Source: Leeuwenhoekiella marinoflava DSM 3653 | GTDB taxonomy: Bacteria > Bacteroidota > Bacteroidia > Flavobacteriales > Flavobacteriaceae | NCBI RefSeq assembly: GCF_900129005.1 | Contig: NZ_FQUN01000014.1 | Span: forward strand, 79,497 to 143,496 | Direction of reading: 5' to 3' | DNA length: 64,000 bases | Shown: one piece after another, positions 8,863-16,444 of the stretch | Layout of the letters: every line of letters begins with the position of its first letter | Numbering within the stretch: the first letter of the stretch is position 1 | The notes under the pieces: generated by a model | Database searches by the model: none | Told to the model about the DNA's origin: nothing | The model's input: only the letters and a program-made list of their open reading frames with translations | Made by a program: the position numbers and the translations under genes

Positions 8863-9139
8863 TTATTCTTTTCCTTCGAAATCGGATTCAATTTTTTGCG
8901 TTTTCCCCGCTATAGCACCGTGGCGCTTGGTTGTTTCCAATTTGGAAATAACCAGTTCCTTTTGCAGCTCACCGCTTTCAAAAATATTACTTAAATGCTT
9001 ACTGATGGCGGGCATCCCCAACCGAAAACAATTCAGCCATTGCTTTTTGGGTTAGCCAAATGCTTTCTTCCATTAATACCACATCCAAACGGACGTCGCC
9101 AGAAGGTGTAGTGTATGGTAAAAAATTAGTTTTATCCAT
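8863..9139 (-). pseudogene. Frameshifted and truncated RhuM-family remnant
   Basis: On the minus strand, ATG at 9139 opens with MDKTNFLPYTTPSGDVRLDV and runs through ESIWLTQKAMAELFSVG, then stops. The continuation MPAISKHLSNIFESGEL...KRHGAIAGKTQKIESD is one frame away and ends at 8863. Together these match the N-terminal third of RhuM (virulence protein, about 330 residues), commonly found beside type I restriction genes. Two-thirds of the gene is missing and replaced by the start of the AlbA_2 gene 7 bp later. Confidence 0.75.
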
Positions 9140-9179
9140 AACTTAAAGCTTTATATGCTATACGGCTGGTTTCTGTCAT
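9132..9179 (-). pseudogene. Duplicated 5' stub of the AlbA_2 gene
   Basis: Reads MTETSRIAYKALSYG then stops, against MTETNRIEYKAQL for the intact gene at 8856. The ribosome-binding region upstream is also copied (tctgtcatatt...tctttttattct versus tctgtcatattt-ctttattctt). It overlaps the rhuM remnant start by 8 bp. It marks a past duplication or gene-replacement junction in the restriction locus. Confidence 0.65.
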
Positions 9180-9205
9180 ATTATCTTTTTATTCTAAGTA
9201 GATGA

Positions 9206-10066
9206 CTAATATTCTTTTTTGTACCCAAAGGCTCTAAATATAAATTTTTGGAACATTGCTTTCAACTTCGGGATAATATTTCCTAATAGGCCAACGCCTC
9301 CTATTCCTATAATTAGTCCAACTTCATTAATTTTCGATTTAATATTTTCTGGCAAAGAGTGTAATAATTTAAATGCTCCAATTAAAAGGATTAGCAACAA
9401 AGTATTGTAAACTAAATATGTAAAAATATTAATTCGCCTTTTAAAGCGAGTTTCAAATTCTATTAAACGAGATACTTCATCTGTATCCCTAGGTAGCTTA
9501 AATTTGATTATAATATCAAATGCTCGATAATACAGAATACGTATAAAATCGTTATTAAATGATTCTTTTGTATCGCTCATTGCACTATATGCTTCATTCA
9601 ACTGGTCATTCGTTATTTTAGATTTATCCAGCAAAAACAGGAATACCAAAATCATAGACTGGTTATTGGCTTTACTTTGATAGTTACCGGTCATTAAATT
9701 TTCAAAAGTGGTTGTAGTTTTACTTTTTGCTCTGTTTCGAATAACACCAAAAAGCCAGTCTTTATTACAATCAAACTTTAGCACTCCAATTACCAAAGTA
9801 AAGATCAGGAAGTCATCATGCACAAATGGTGCAGCAGAGTTCTCGGATACTTTCCGCTTTGATATTTTTATATACTGTTTATTAAAATCTGCCTTGGCAT
9901 TCTTTTTTATTCCTTGTATAGAAGAGTAGTAGATAGCATCTGTTTCAGAAATCTCATTTGGCTGAGCTGCCAAGTCTTCATCAGACACCAAAGCAAAAAG
10001 AGCCTTTTGTTTAGGCTGGTCTGTGAAGCTACTTAAATAACTATGCTTCTCTTCTATAAAAACCAT
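9206..10066 (-). CDS. Membrane protein coupled to Argonaute, candidate effector
   Basis: A 286-residue protein with a soluble N-terminal part (about 1-205) and two transmembrane helices near the C-terminus (about 213-235 and 247-267), ending in a basic tail (KLKAMFQKFIFRAFGYKKEY). No family is recognisable. Its ATG lies inside the last codons of the Argonaute gene (13-bp overlap), so the two are translationally coupled. Catalytically inactive long Argonautes are known to act with effectors, including membrane proteins that depolarise the cell. By position and topology this is the likely effector here; that is inference, not a homology match. Confidence 0.7.
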   Translation of the reverse strand: MVFIEEKHSYLSSFTDQPKQKALFALVSDEDLAAQPNEISETDAIYYSSIQGIKKNAKADFNKQYIKISKRKVSENSAAPFVHDDFLIFTLVIGVLKFDCNKDWLFGVIRNRAKSKTTTTFENLMTGNYQSKANNQSMILVFLFLLDKSKITNDQLNEAYSAMSDTKESFNNDFIRILYYRAFDIIIKFKLPRDTDEVSRLIEFETRFKRRINIFTYLVYNTLLLILLIGAFKLLHSLPENIKSKINEVGLIIGIGGVGLLGNIIPKLKAMFQKFIFRAFGYKKEY

Positions 10067-12345
10067 TTTTTCCTCTTTAAGGTGTAGTTCAGTTTATCAG
10101 CGTCCCATTCTGGTATGCTTCTCATTTTTCCAAGCAATCTTGAAATTAGATTAGAATACAACATGGTAGCCGGTTCTTCTCTTGGCAAAAAGCTTCTCCA
10201 CGATAAATAAGTAAATGAATATATCTGCTGTGTGATATAGTTTAAATCATAGAACATTAAGTCTCTCAATTCTGGATCGTTATGATTTCCTTGCGGTGTT
10301 CTAAGTTTTATTTGGATTGGAGCACTCATACCGTGTTTTGCTGTCTTCAATTCTCTAGCACCGAACATCTGAACCAAACTCGTTTCATCATCAATAAAAA
10401 TGTTGCTTCCCCTTTGAGGGATAAACTGTCCAATTAGTTGATTGGAACCATATTTTTTTTCACCCTGTTGACTTGCATCAAACAATACGCTCGGATGGCT
10501 TTTGCTAATCGTTACAAACGCAAACTTTATGTGGAACTGACTAATGTCTTTTACCAATTGACTGATAACATCAAACTCAACATTCTTTATGGGTTTAAAA
10601 ATGTGAAAAATCAAACGCACGGTATCACCATTTTGCCATGCATATTCGTCTGAAAGACGTTCAATTGAGGTTTTTAAACTTTTAAGTAATTCTTCAAAAT
10701 AGCTTTCGTAGTCCACATCTTTTACCTTATCACCTAAAAGGTATTGACCGTCGCTAGACATGAAGGTTGTAATACCTACAACACGACTACTTTCAGCTCC
10801 TTTATATATTCCGTTTCTCAACCAGCTGTGCCCTATTCCAATTACAATTTCCCTATCAACCGAGCGTTGAGCAGGCAATACCCATGGCGTACCCCCGAGC
10901 TTAGCATAGATCTGAAGTGCCAAGGGGTTAAGTATGTATTCGTTATATTTTGATATTGTTGTTGAGCGTACAAACTGTACCGGTATTTCAAGTGAGAGTA
11001 ATTTTGCCTTTAATTTAAAATATGGATTCTCACGGTCGGGTAAACTTTTGAACCTATCTGGAATTTCAATGATTGCCAAATGAGGTTTTTGATCATCATA
11101 GTTTCTAATTATCCCTAAGTAATCTTCCAGTCGATAATCTGAAATTTCTCGAATATGGTAATTTACCTCCTGTAGCTCGTATTTTTTTAGTAGCCCTTTT
11201 TTAAACCAGCTTGAATTAGGTAAACCATCCTTTAAGTTATGAAGAAAGTTTGTGAATGATCCTCTATTTGCTTTATGGCAAATAGATAAAATACGTGGTT
11301 TTTTGATATCAAAAGTTAAACTATCGTAAGGCCCATAATATGATAAGCCTTGATCGGCATTTTTCGTATTTGTTTTTGTTCTTGCATGATCGTAAATAAA
11401 CGTAGGCGTTTGCAAGTTCATACTGTTTTGAACCTGCACCGGAGTAGTATCAACCTTGTAGCAAAATCCATCCTTATTTTGAAACAGAACGGGATTGCCA
11501 TTATCAGAAAATAGATGCTTGGCAATATTGCTTATTTCACTGAACTGATGTACGGGATTTTGTTTTTTGATACGCTCCTGACTAACAGCTCTTAAAATTT
11601 GATTGCACTTTGGCTCACCAATAGTGAAATTCAAATAAGCCTGAATGTTACGTTTGGTTTTGCGAATAAAAAGCTCTTGTAACGGATAGCTCTTTTCACC
11701 CTCACTTGTAGATACAATGGCGGTATTTCCATTGATGGATTGCAAAGAACCCACAAAGTCTTCGTTCGGAGCAAGTACATTGTCTAATCCCGGAAGTGTT
11801 TCGGTATGTAACACCTCAAAATCTGTTAAATTAAATCCCTCTTGATGTAATTCAAGGCACGAGATACTAAATACCCAGTTTCTTCGGATATTAACCACAA
11901 AGGCAAGCCCTTTGGTATTATTAATATTCGTTTCTCGAAGCTGAACTTCGATAAGTTTTTTGAAGGCTATTTTATGTTTAAGCTTTTCAGGCAGATACAT
12001 TAAAATCAAATCATCTTTTTCCTGACTAGAGTAAAATCGAAAAGGATAAAAATCTACCGGAATGAATCCTTGAAAGCGGTCTTTAAAAGTTCTAAAAAAC
12101 AGGTGTTTTACCAATGATGCAGTAACCTTACCATCACCATATACTGAACGTCTTTCAATTTTTCCGGTCAGTTGGTTTTCTTCATCTTCCTTATTGGACA
12201 TTACAATTAAATTACCGTCCCTAAAAAACGAATACGAAGCATTATGCGTTTTCCTTAATTCCTGCAAACGTTCATCAGAATACACCTTTGTTATTATGTG
12301 ATAAGAACTAAAATCAAACTGTATTGGGAAATAATTTAATTGCAT
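10054..12345 (-). CDS. Catalytically inactive long prokaryotic Argonaute
   Basis: A 763-residue Argonaute. The MID domain shows the guide 5'-end pocket pattern NPYFKLKAKLLSLEIPVQFV (about 440-459). The MID/PIWI junction has the hallmark KLGGTPWVL (482-490), and the C-terminus matches PIWI (LSWRSFLPREEPATMLYSNLISRLLGKM). The N-terminal 300 residues are long enough for N and PAZ-like domains. The DEDX tetrad is lost: the first Asp position reads IGIGHS (Gly505) and the third reads HIFKP instead of HRDG (Phe583). It should therefore bind a guide and target but not cut, and signal through a partner. It overlaps the membrane-protein gene downstream and an hsdS remnant upstream (10 bp). Confidence 0.92.
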   Translation of the reverse strand: MQLNYFPIQFDFSSYHIITKVYSDERLQELRKTHNASYSFFRDGNLIVMSNKEDEENQLTGKIERRSVYGDGKVTASLVKHLFFRTFKDRFQGFIPVDFYPFRFYSSQEKDDLILMYLPEKLKHKIAFKKLIEVQLRETNINNTKGLAFVVNIRRNWVFSISCLELHQEGFNLTDFEVLHTETLPGLDNVLAPNEDFVGSLQSINGNTAIVSTSEGEKSYPLQELFIRKTKRNIQAYLNFTIGEPKCNQILRAVSQERIKKQNPVHQFSEISNIAKHLFSDNGNPVLFQNKDGFCYKVDTTPVQVQNSMNLQTPTFIYDHARTKTNTKNADQGLSYYGPYDSLTFDIKKPRILSICHKANRGSFTNFLHNLKDGLPNSSWFKKGLLKKYELQEVNYHIREISDYRLEDYLGIIRNYDDQKPHLAIIEIPDRFKSLPDRENPYFKLKAKLLSLEIPVQFVRSTTISKYNEYILNPLALQIYAKLGGTPWVLPAQRSVDREIVIGIGHSWLRNGIYKGAESSRVVGITTFMSSDGQYLLGDKVKDVDYESYFEELLKSLKTSIERLSDEYAWQNGDTVRLIFHIFKPIKNVEFDVISQLVKDISQFHIKFAFVTISKSHPSVLFDASQQGEKKYGSNQLIGQFIPQRGSNIFIDDETSLVQMFGARELKTAKHGMSAPIQIKLRTPQGNHNDPELRDLMFYDLNYITQQIYSFTYLSWRSFLPREEPATMLYSNLISRLLGKMRSIPEWDADKLNYTLKRKKWFL

Positions 12346-12722
12346 AATACTTTTTTATTTGAAGTCGCTTTTTCCACCTTACTCATTTTACTTAACAACA
12401 CCGATTGAAGTGTTACTAGAGCTTTTGATTGAATTTTATTAGTTTTGATTTGGCTGTAAATTTTTGAAGTCATGACAGAATAATTTTTTAGCAAATATTC
12501 AGAAGGTATCAATGTTTCATAAGAGGAAATATCAGGAACAGTAAGTTGACCTTGTGCAGAACTACTGTTATCAAATTTGAAATCTTTAATACATTCATAT
12601 ATGTAGTACAACTCAAAGGAATTTTGTGGGGTCACTACAATTAGCCTTACGATTGGAAAAAAAGGATCTTCTCGTAAAACGGTGTATCCAATTATAGCCC
12701 CTCTCGCTGATATTGTTATACT
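12336..12722 (-). pseudogene. 3' remnant of hsdS (type I specificity subunit)
   Basis: The frame begins without a start codon at ITISARGAIIGYTVLRED and continues PFFPIVRLIVVTPQNSFELYYIY...LLSKMSKVEKA. This is the end of a target-recognition domain (SARGxIG motif) plus the C-terminal conserved helix with its LLxKM ending, as in HsdS. About the first two-thirds of an HsdS is missing, cut off by the GNAT gene. An internal GTG at 12635 could start a 99-residue peptide. Its stop codon overlaps the Argonaute start, so it may now serve only as a leader for Argonaute translation. Confidence 0.8.
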
Positions 12723-13336
12723 TTTTTCGGATATATTTGGTTTTTAGTAAAAACCGGGATCACTATAGGTTTTATGAGTGTTTTAGAATTCTCTATATAA
12801 TCCAACTCCCAAATCCATTTGGGTTCTTTTTGTCTGGCCTCGTTAGGTTCGCAATCCCATAGCTTAAGAAGATCTTTTTTAGTATTACCGGAGTGAAGTA
12901 TAGTTTCTAAAGTTACGGTTAACAGCTTAAACATATGAATGTGATCATCATCAGGGGCTTCAAATCTTTCAAACCCGCATTTTCTCCAAAAGCCTTCAGA
13001 TTCCGCCGGAGCGCAATATAATTTAACTGCAAGGGCTCCTTGAGTTTTTAGGTAATCTAGCGTATCAAGAATAAATGGCTTTCCCAGTCCTTGACCACGC
13101 TTACCGGGTGTTAGTTCGGCAAGATCAATCGTAGCGATTTCATGATCAATATCAAAAACTACAAAGCCTATCGCTGCATTGCTCTGTTTAAGTACAATCA
13201 GTTTTTGTTCTTCAAATGCTTCTTCTATTAGGTGCCAATGTTGTATAAACCTGCTGAAACCGTCTGTATATGCTTGTTGCAACCAGATTTTGAGTTGAGC
13301 AAGATGAGTTTTATTGGGTGTCAGATCTGTGGTCAT
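12716..13336 (-). CDS. GNAT-family N-acetyltransferase
   Basis: A 206-residue protein whose first 140 residues form a GNAT fold. The acetyl-CoA loop is visible as GKRGQGLGKPF (about 79-89), preceded by the TIDLAELTP strand and followed by LYCAPAESEGFWRKCGFERF. The C-terminal 65 residues (from VTLETILHSGNTKKDLL) are an extra region rich in Trp/Lys with no recognised domain. The substrate is unknown. The gene sits upstream of the hsdS remnant, its 3' end touching the point where hsdS homology begins, suggesting its arrival truncated hsdS. Confidence 0.8.
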   Translation of the reverse strand: MTTDLTPNKTHLAQLKIWLQQAYTDGFSRFIQHWHLIEEAFEEQKLIVLKQSNAAIGFVVFDIDHEIATIDLAELTPGKRGQGLGKPFILDTLDYLKTQGALAVKLYCAPAESEGFWRKCGFERFEAPDDDHIHMFKLLTVTLETILHSGNTKKDLLKLWDCEPNEARQKEPKWIWELDYIENSKTLIKPIVIPVFTKNQIYPKKV

Positions 13337-13662
13337 CCCTATTGTTAATTAATTTTAGAATATTGCTATTCCCCAAATATTGCCATAATTGGGGATCGTA
13401 ATCCCTGAAAATAGAATAAATATTATATTGATAAATCTGAATAGCGCTTATTTATGGATAGGTATGGCTTTCAAGTTTTGTATAATCAAATAAAGAAATT
13501 ACTACCTAAGGATAAAGTTTTCACTTTTATAGGACTGCCGATACAGACTGTTTTGATAATTTCTGGGGAAGATCTGCTTGGTTTATCCTGAGCTAAGTTG
13601 AATTGAGAGGCACAGTCCATAACTGCGCTAATGGAGGAACTCGTCTGTTAGAATGTGCGTTG
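13337..13662. other. Intergenic region, nothing convincing
   Basis: Contains short open frames only (for example 13453-13590 on the plus strand) without recognisable products. It may hold the promoter of the GNAT/Argonaute operon near 13340-13420, but I cannot assign it. Confidence 0.3.
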
Positions 13663-14550
13663 TTATTTTGCAGTATCTAATATTTCTTGAATCTCTTTTG
13701 AAATTTTTTCATCTGATAAGATTTCAGATTTCCAAACTTTGAATGATGCTTTATATGATGGATTGTTTTGTACTATTTGTACGGTAATAATTACTAGGTT
13801 TTTAAATATTTCTTGCTTATCAATAGTAATTGTAAGGGGGAAATTGAAAGATGTAAAATTTTCAATTTCTCTGTTTAATTCATAAAAATACATATCATTA
13901 ACAACTGGATTGTGAATTGCTATTCCCGATTTATGCATTAAATAATGGTATATATTGTTACCTCTATATTTATCATTTAGAACCTCTAATGGAAATCGAG
14001 AAGCTTCAATAACATTTATGGTATTTCTCAATTTTTGGATCCCACCAATTGTTGAAGTATTTATGTATTTTATGGGAAAACTTCGGAAACTTTTATGACT
14101 TTTAACCCTGCTACGATGTCTTTTAAAACTTCGAATAATTTCCTTGGAAAGGTCATTTGCATAATGCGTTGAGAAATCAGACTGGAAATTTGTTGATTTA
14201 CTTGGTAAGTACTCTTCAGGAATTTCTTTTTGATTTATTAAATAAATCTTTTTACTATTCAATTCGGAGTCATAATCTATTATATAGACAATTTGAGTTT
14301 TATTTTTAAAAACTAAATCTCTTAGAGAATATTTTTGTATAAAATACTGATAGAGAAGATAGGCATCTATTTCAAATAAAATCCATCTATTGTATGCATC
14401 ATCCTTATCAACCCATAGTAATAAATATTCTTTTCCATTATCATCATAAAAATGAGAAAGAAATGGTCCATCAAAGAAAATAAGATCTCCTTTCTTTCTT
14501 AGATCAAAATCAAACCTGCTAAGACTTATAGTATTTTCTATCTTTCTCAT
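13663..14550 (-). CDS. Unknown protein, second gene of an overlapping pair
   Basis: A 295-residue soluble protein. Its N-terminal 80 residues (GDLIFFDGPFLSHFYDDNGKEYLLLWVDKDDAYNRWILFEI) resemble domains annotated DUF6575, which I recall from defence-type loci; this is a memory-based match. The C-terminal half is basic at its centre (SFKRHRSRVKSHKSFR) and then predicted alpha/beta. There is no signal peptide or membrane segment. It starts 4 bp inside the upstream 139-residue gene, so the two proteins are made together. The strong A/T bias and the defence-island neighbourhood suggest an uncharacterised two-gene defence or toxin system. Confidence 0.6.
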   Translation of the reverse strand: MRKIENTISLSRFDFDLRKKGDLIFFDGPFLSHFYDDNGKEYLLLWVDKDDAYNRWILFEIDAYLLYQYFIQKYSLRDLVFKNKTQIVYIIDYDSELNSKKIYLINQKEIPEEYLPSKSTNFQSDFSTHYANDLSKEIIRSFKRHRSRVKSHKSFRSFPIKYINTSTIGGIQKLRNTINVIEASRFPLEVLNDKYRGNNIYHYLMHKSGIAIHNPVVNDMYFYELNREIENFTSFNFPLTITIDKQEIFKNLVIITVQIVQNNPSYKASFKVWKSEILSDEKISKEIQEILDTAK

Positions 14551-14966
14551 AATTCTTCTAATATTACAAATTTCTCGCCAAAGTTACTTTCTTGACTAGG
14601 ATGAAGATTAAAATGACCTCTATTATTAGGTTCTTCTGCGACACCATCGGAATTATCTATTTTTCCTTTAGCTATATGATTACCTAACCTTTTTTTTGCA
14701 TTCTTAACTGTATTTTGTAGAAATTCGAAAGCATTTTTACTATTTTCTAATGTGTCGTGAAATGATAATGCGTAATAATCGCATTTTAACTTATCATCCT
14801 TACTATTAATAATACTTGGATTCTTATCTGCTTGTGCTTTAAAATTATCATCATTTTCTATACTTTCAAAAACCCATCGATAACAGATTCTATCCTTTTT
14901 GTTGTAATGAGGTGGAGGGCATTGAGGCAACAAATCTTTTATTTTTTCTTCGTAATAATATTTCAT
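14547..14966 (-). CDS. Unknown protein, first gene of an overlapping pair
   Basis: A 139-residue hydrophilic protein starting MKYYYEEKIKDLLPQCPPPH with a Lys/Asn-rich middle and an acidic end (FVILEEL). It resembles no family I know. The HxxH-like and Cys residues (CPPPHYNKKDRIC) near the N-terminus could bind metal but are not a recognised motif. It overlaps the 295-residue gene by 4 bp. The upstream region shares an imperfect 95-bp repeat with the region upstream of 15668. Confidence 0.55.
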   Translation of the reverse strand: MKYYYEEKIKDLLPQCPPPHYNKKDRICYRWVFESIENDDNFKAQADKNPSIINSKDDKLKCDYYALSFHDTLENSKNAFEFLQNTVKNAKKRLGNHIAKGKIDNSDGVAEEPNNRGHFNLHPSQESNFGEKFVILEEL

Positions 14967-14984
14967 GAAATCCTTTTAATAATG

Positions 14985-15078
14985 ACGCACAACTAAATGT
15001 ATCTGGATAAATATACCAATCACCCTATTTTTTTCGGATTAACTAATACTTTCGTATCTGTTAATCAATTTATAGACT
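14985..15078. repeat. Imperfect ~95-bp repeat, copy 1
   Basis: Begins acgcacaactaaatgtatct and continues through gataaatatacc, then a T-rich run and cggattaac. It aligns with 15760-15856 at roughly 65-70% by eye, with the words ACGCACAA, GATAAATATACC and TTTTTTCGGGAT-like conserved. It lies just upstream of the 14966 gene start. Confidence 0.5.
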
Positions 15079-15419
15079 CAAGCATCTATTTTTATACGCT
15101 ATTTTAAAACGTTTTCAAATTTCTGCTATCTATCTTTTATACTACTATATTACTGCATTAATTGATCCCGGCGAATTCTTTTGTTTTATGAATTGCTAAA
15201 TTTGCAATTTATTCACTTGGGAATATCATAGAATTCTATTGTTTGTTGTTTTCACAACTCAAATCTTTTTCCGCTATCATCATTTATGGTGACCTATACT
15301 TTGTATTTATTTCTTTTCTTCAAAGGTAATGCAATAGTAATTTTATGAAAAAAGATTAAAATTTTGGAGGATAGGTCTTTTTGAGTTAGAAACTTATTGG
15401 CTTATTGAATTACAATTAT
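15079..15419. other. Intergenic region, nothing supported
   Basis: Very A/T-rich; no gene, RNA or clear repeat seen beyond the end of repeat copy 1. Confidence 0.35.
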
Positions 15420-15668
15420 TTATTTTATAAAATTATTATTTCCACTCTTTTTTAGATGTAAGGAATTTACAATTCGAGAGTCATTTGATAATGAAGAATA
15501 TAATTTGTGTGCTTGTTCGTTGGTGAGAGGCTCATTCATTTCAAATATGTTTAATAACTCATAATATGAAATGTTCTTTCCTGTATCTTTCCATTTGAAT
15601 ATACCTTGTTTTAAAGAGTCTTTGACTGCCGTGATAGTAGTATCTAATTTTAATTTTTCAGTATTCAT
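15420..15668 (-). CDS. Small hypothetical protein
   Basis: An 82-residue protein (MNTEKLKLDTTITAVKDSLK...) predicted mostly helical, with no recognisable motif. It stands alone between the unknown pair and the HTH gene. The region upstream carries copy 2 of the 95-bp repeat. Codon use is A/T-rich like its neighbours. It could be a real small gene of the cargo; its function is unknown. Confidence 0.4.
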   Translation of the reverse strand: MNTEKLKLDTTITAVKDSLKQGIFKWKDTGKNISYYELLNIFEMNEPLTNEQAHKLYSSLSNDSRIVNSLHLKKSGNNNFIK

Positions 15669-15759
15669 AGAATTATAGTTTTTGTTTTATAACTAGTATG
15701 GTTGTTATTAAAATTGCACATTTGGGTTCGCATTCACTTTTTTATTTTTTTTTCAGCTT

Positions 15760-15856
15760 ACGCACAATTAGTTATATCTCGATAAATATACCCATTATCC
15801 CTTAATTTTTTCCGGGATAACAGGAACTATAATTCCTGTTTATCGATTGACAGAAC
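15760..15856. repeat. Imperfect ~95-bp repeat, copy 2
   Basis: Counterpart of 14985-15078. It shares ACGCACAA, TATATCTCGATAAATATACC-like and TTTTTTCCGGGATAAC-like words. It also lies upstream of a minus-strand gene (15668), so both copies may be related promoter regions or ends of a decayed unit. Confidence 0.5.
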
Positions 15857-16044
15857 CAAATTACCCCTTCCTAAATAAACTAGCTTACGGAATACCTTAA
15901 TCCCATTAAATTGTATAGCCATTTAAGGATTAGGCTAGATTAATTCTTATAAAATAAGTAGGTGAGACAGCAGTATAGGAACCCCCACTCAAAGCCTAGG
16001 CAAAGTCCATGATAGCGTATGAAGAGTGTATGAACTAAACTAAA

Positions 16045-16299
16045 TTATTTGAAAGGCTTAGCATAAGGGAACATTTCTTCAACTTTTTTGAAAAAGTCAG
16101 CAGGATTTAAATTTTCACCCTCACAAATCCTGTATATCGTAACTAGTGATATTTGATAATCTTCTTTGCTTAGGATATCGCGTAATGTACTATCCTCAAT
16201 AAAGTGATTCTTAGCAAACTTTCTTTTAGAAAGGCCTGACTCTAAAAAAAGCTTTTTGATAAAAGAGTAAATAGCTTCGTTATATTCCATCTCTAACAA
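16045..16299 (-). CDS. Cro/CI-like helix-turn-helix protein, divergent from the sigma/dCas12f operon
   Basis: An 84-residue protein of the XRE type: LFLESGLSKRKFAKNHFIEDSTLRDILSKEDYQISLVTIYRICEGENLNPADFF fits the five-helix Cro/CI fold with the recognition helix around residue 36-46. It is transcribed away from the sigma/dCas12f operon, with a 145-bp shared intergenic region containing a dyad (16325-16342). This suggests it represses or times the RNA-guided system and its own synthesis. MEYNEAI, three codons in, is an alternative start. Confidence 0.65.
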   Translation of the reverse strand: MLEMEYNEAIYSFIKKLFLESGLSKRKFAKNHFIEDSTLRDILSKEDYQISLVTIYRICEGENLNPADFFKKVEEMFPYAKPFK

Positions 16300-16324
16300 A
16301 GGAAGTAGATGAAATACAATTTAA

Positions 16325-16342
16325 TGCGGTTTGCAGACCGCA
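16325..16342. promoter_or_regulatory. Dyad in the divergent promoter region, candidate operator
   Basis: TGCGGT-TTGCAG-ACCGCA, a perfect 6-bp inverted repeat around a centre that is itself nearly palindromic. It lies 26 bp upstream of the HTH gene and 103 bp upstream of the sigma gene. It is the natural candidate site for the neighbouring Cro/CI-like protein. Confidence 0.5.
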
Positions 16343-16444
16343 CTTTAATTTATTTAATTATATTTACTTCACAATTAAGGTTTTGCAAACTATAATCATA
16401 TTTCTAATTTAAAACTATGTAGAATAACAAAAGCGGGTAATGTT

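Noticed and set aside
13453..13590. 45-codon plus-strand frame MDRYGFQVLYNQ...
   Set aside because: No recognisable domain, no ribosome-binding or promoter support, and no neighbour on that strand.
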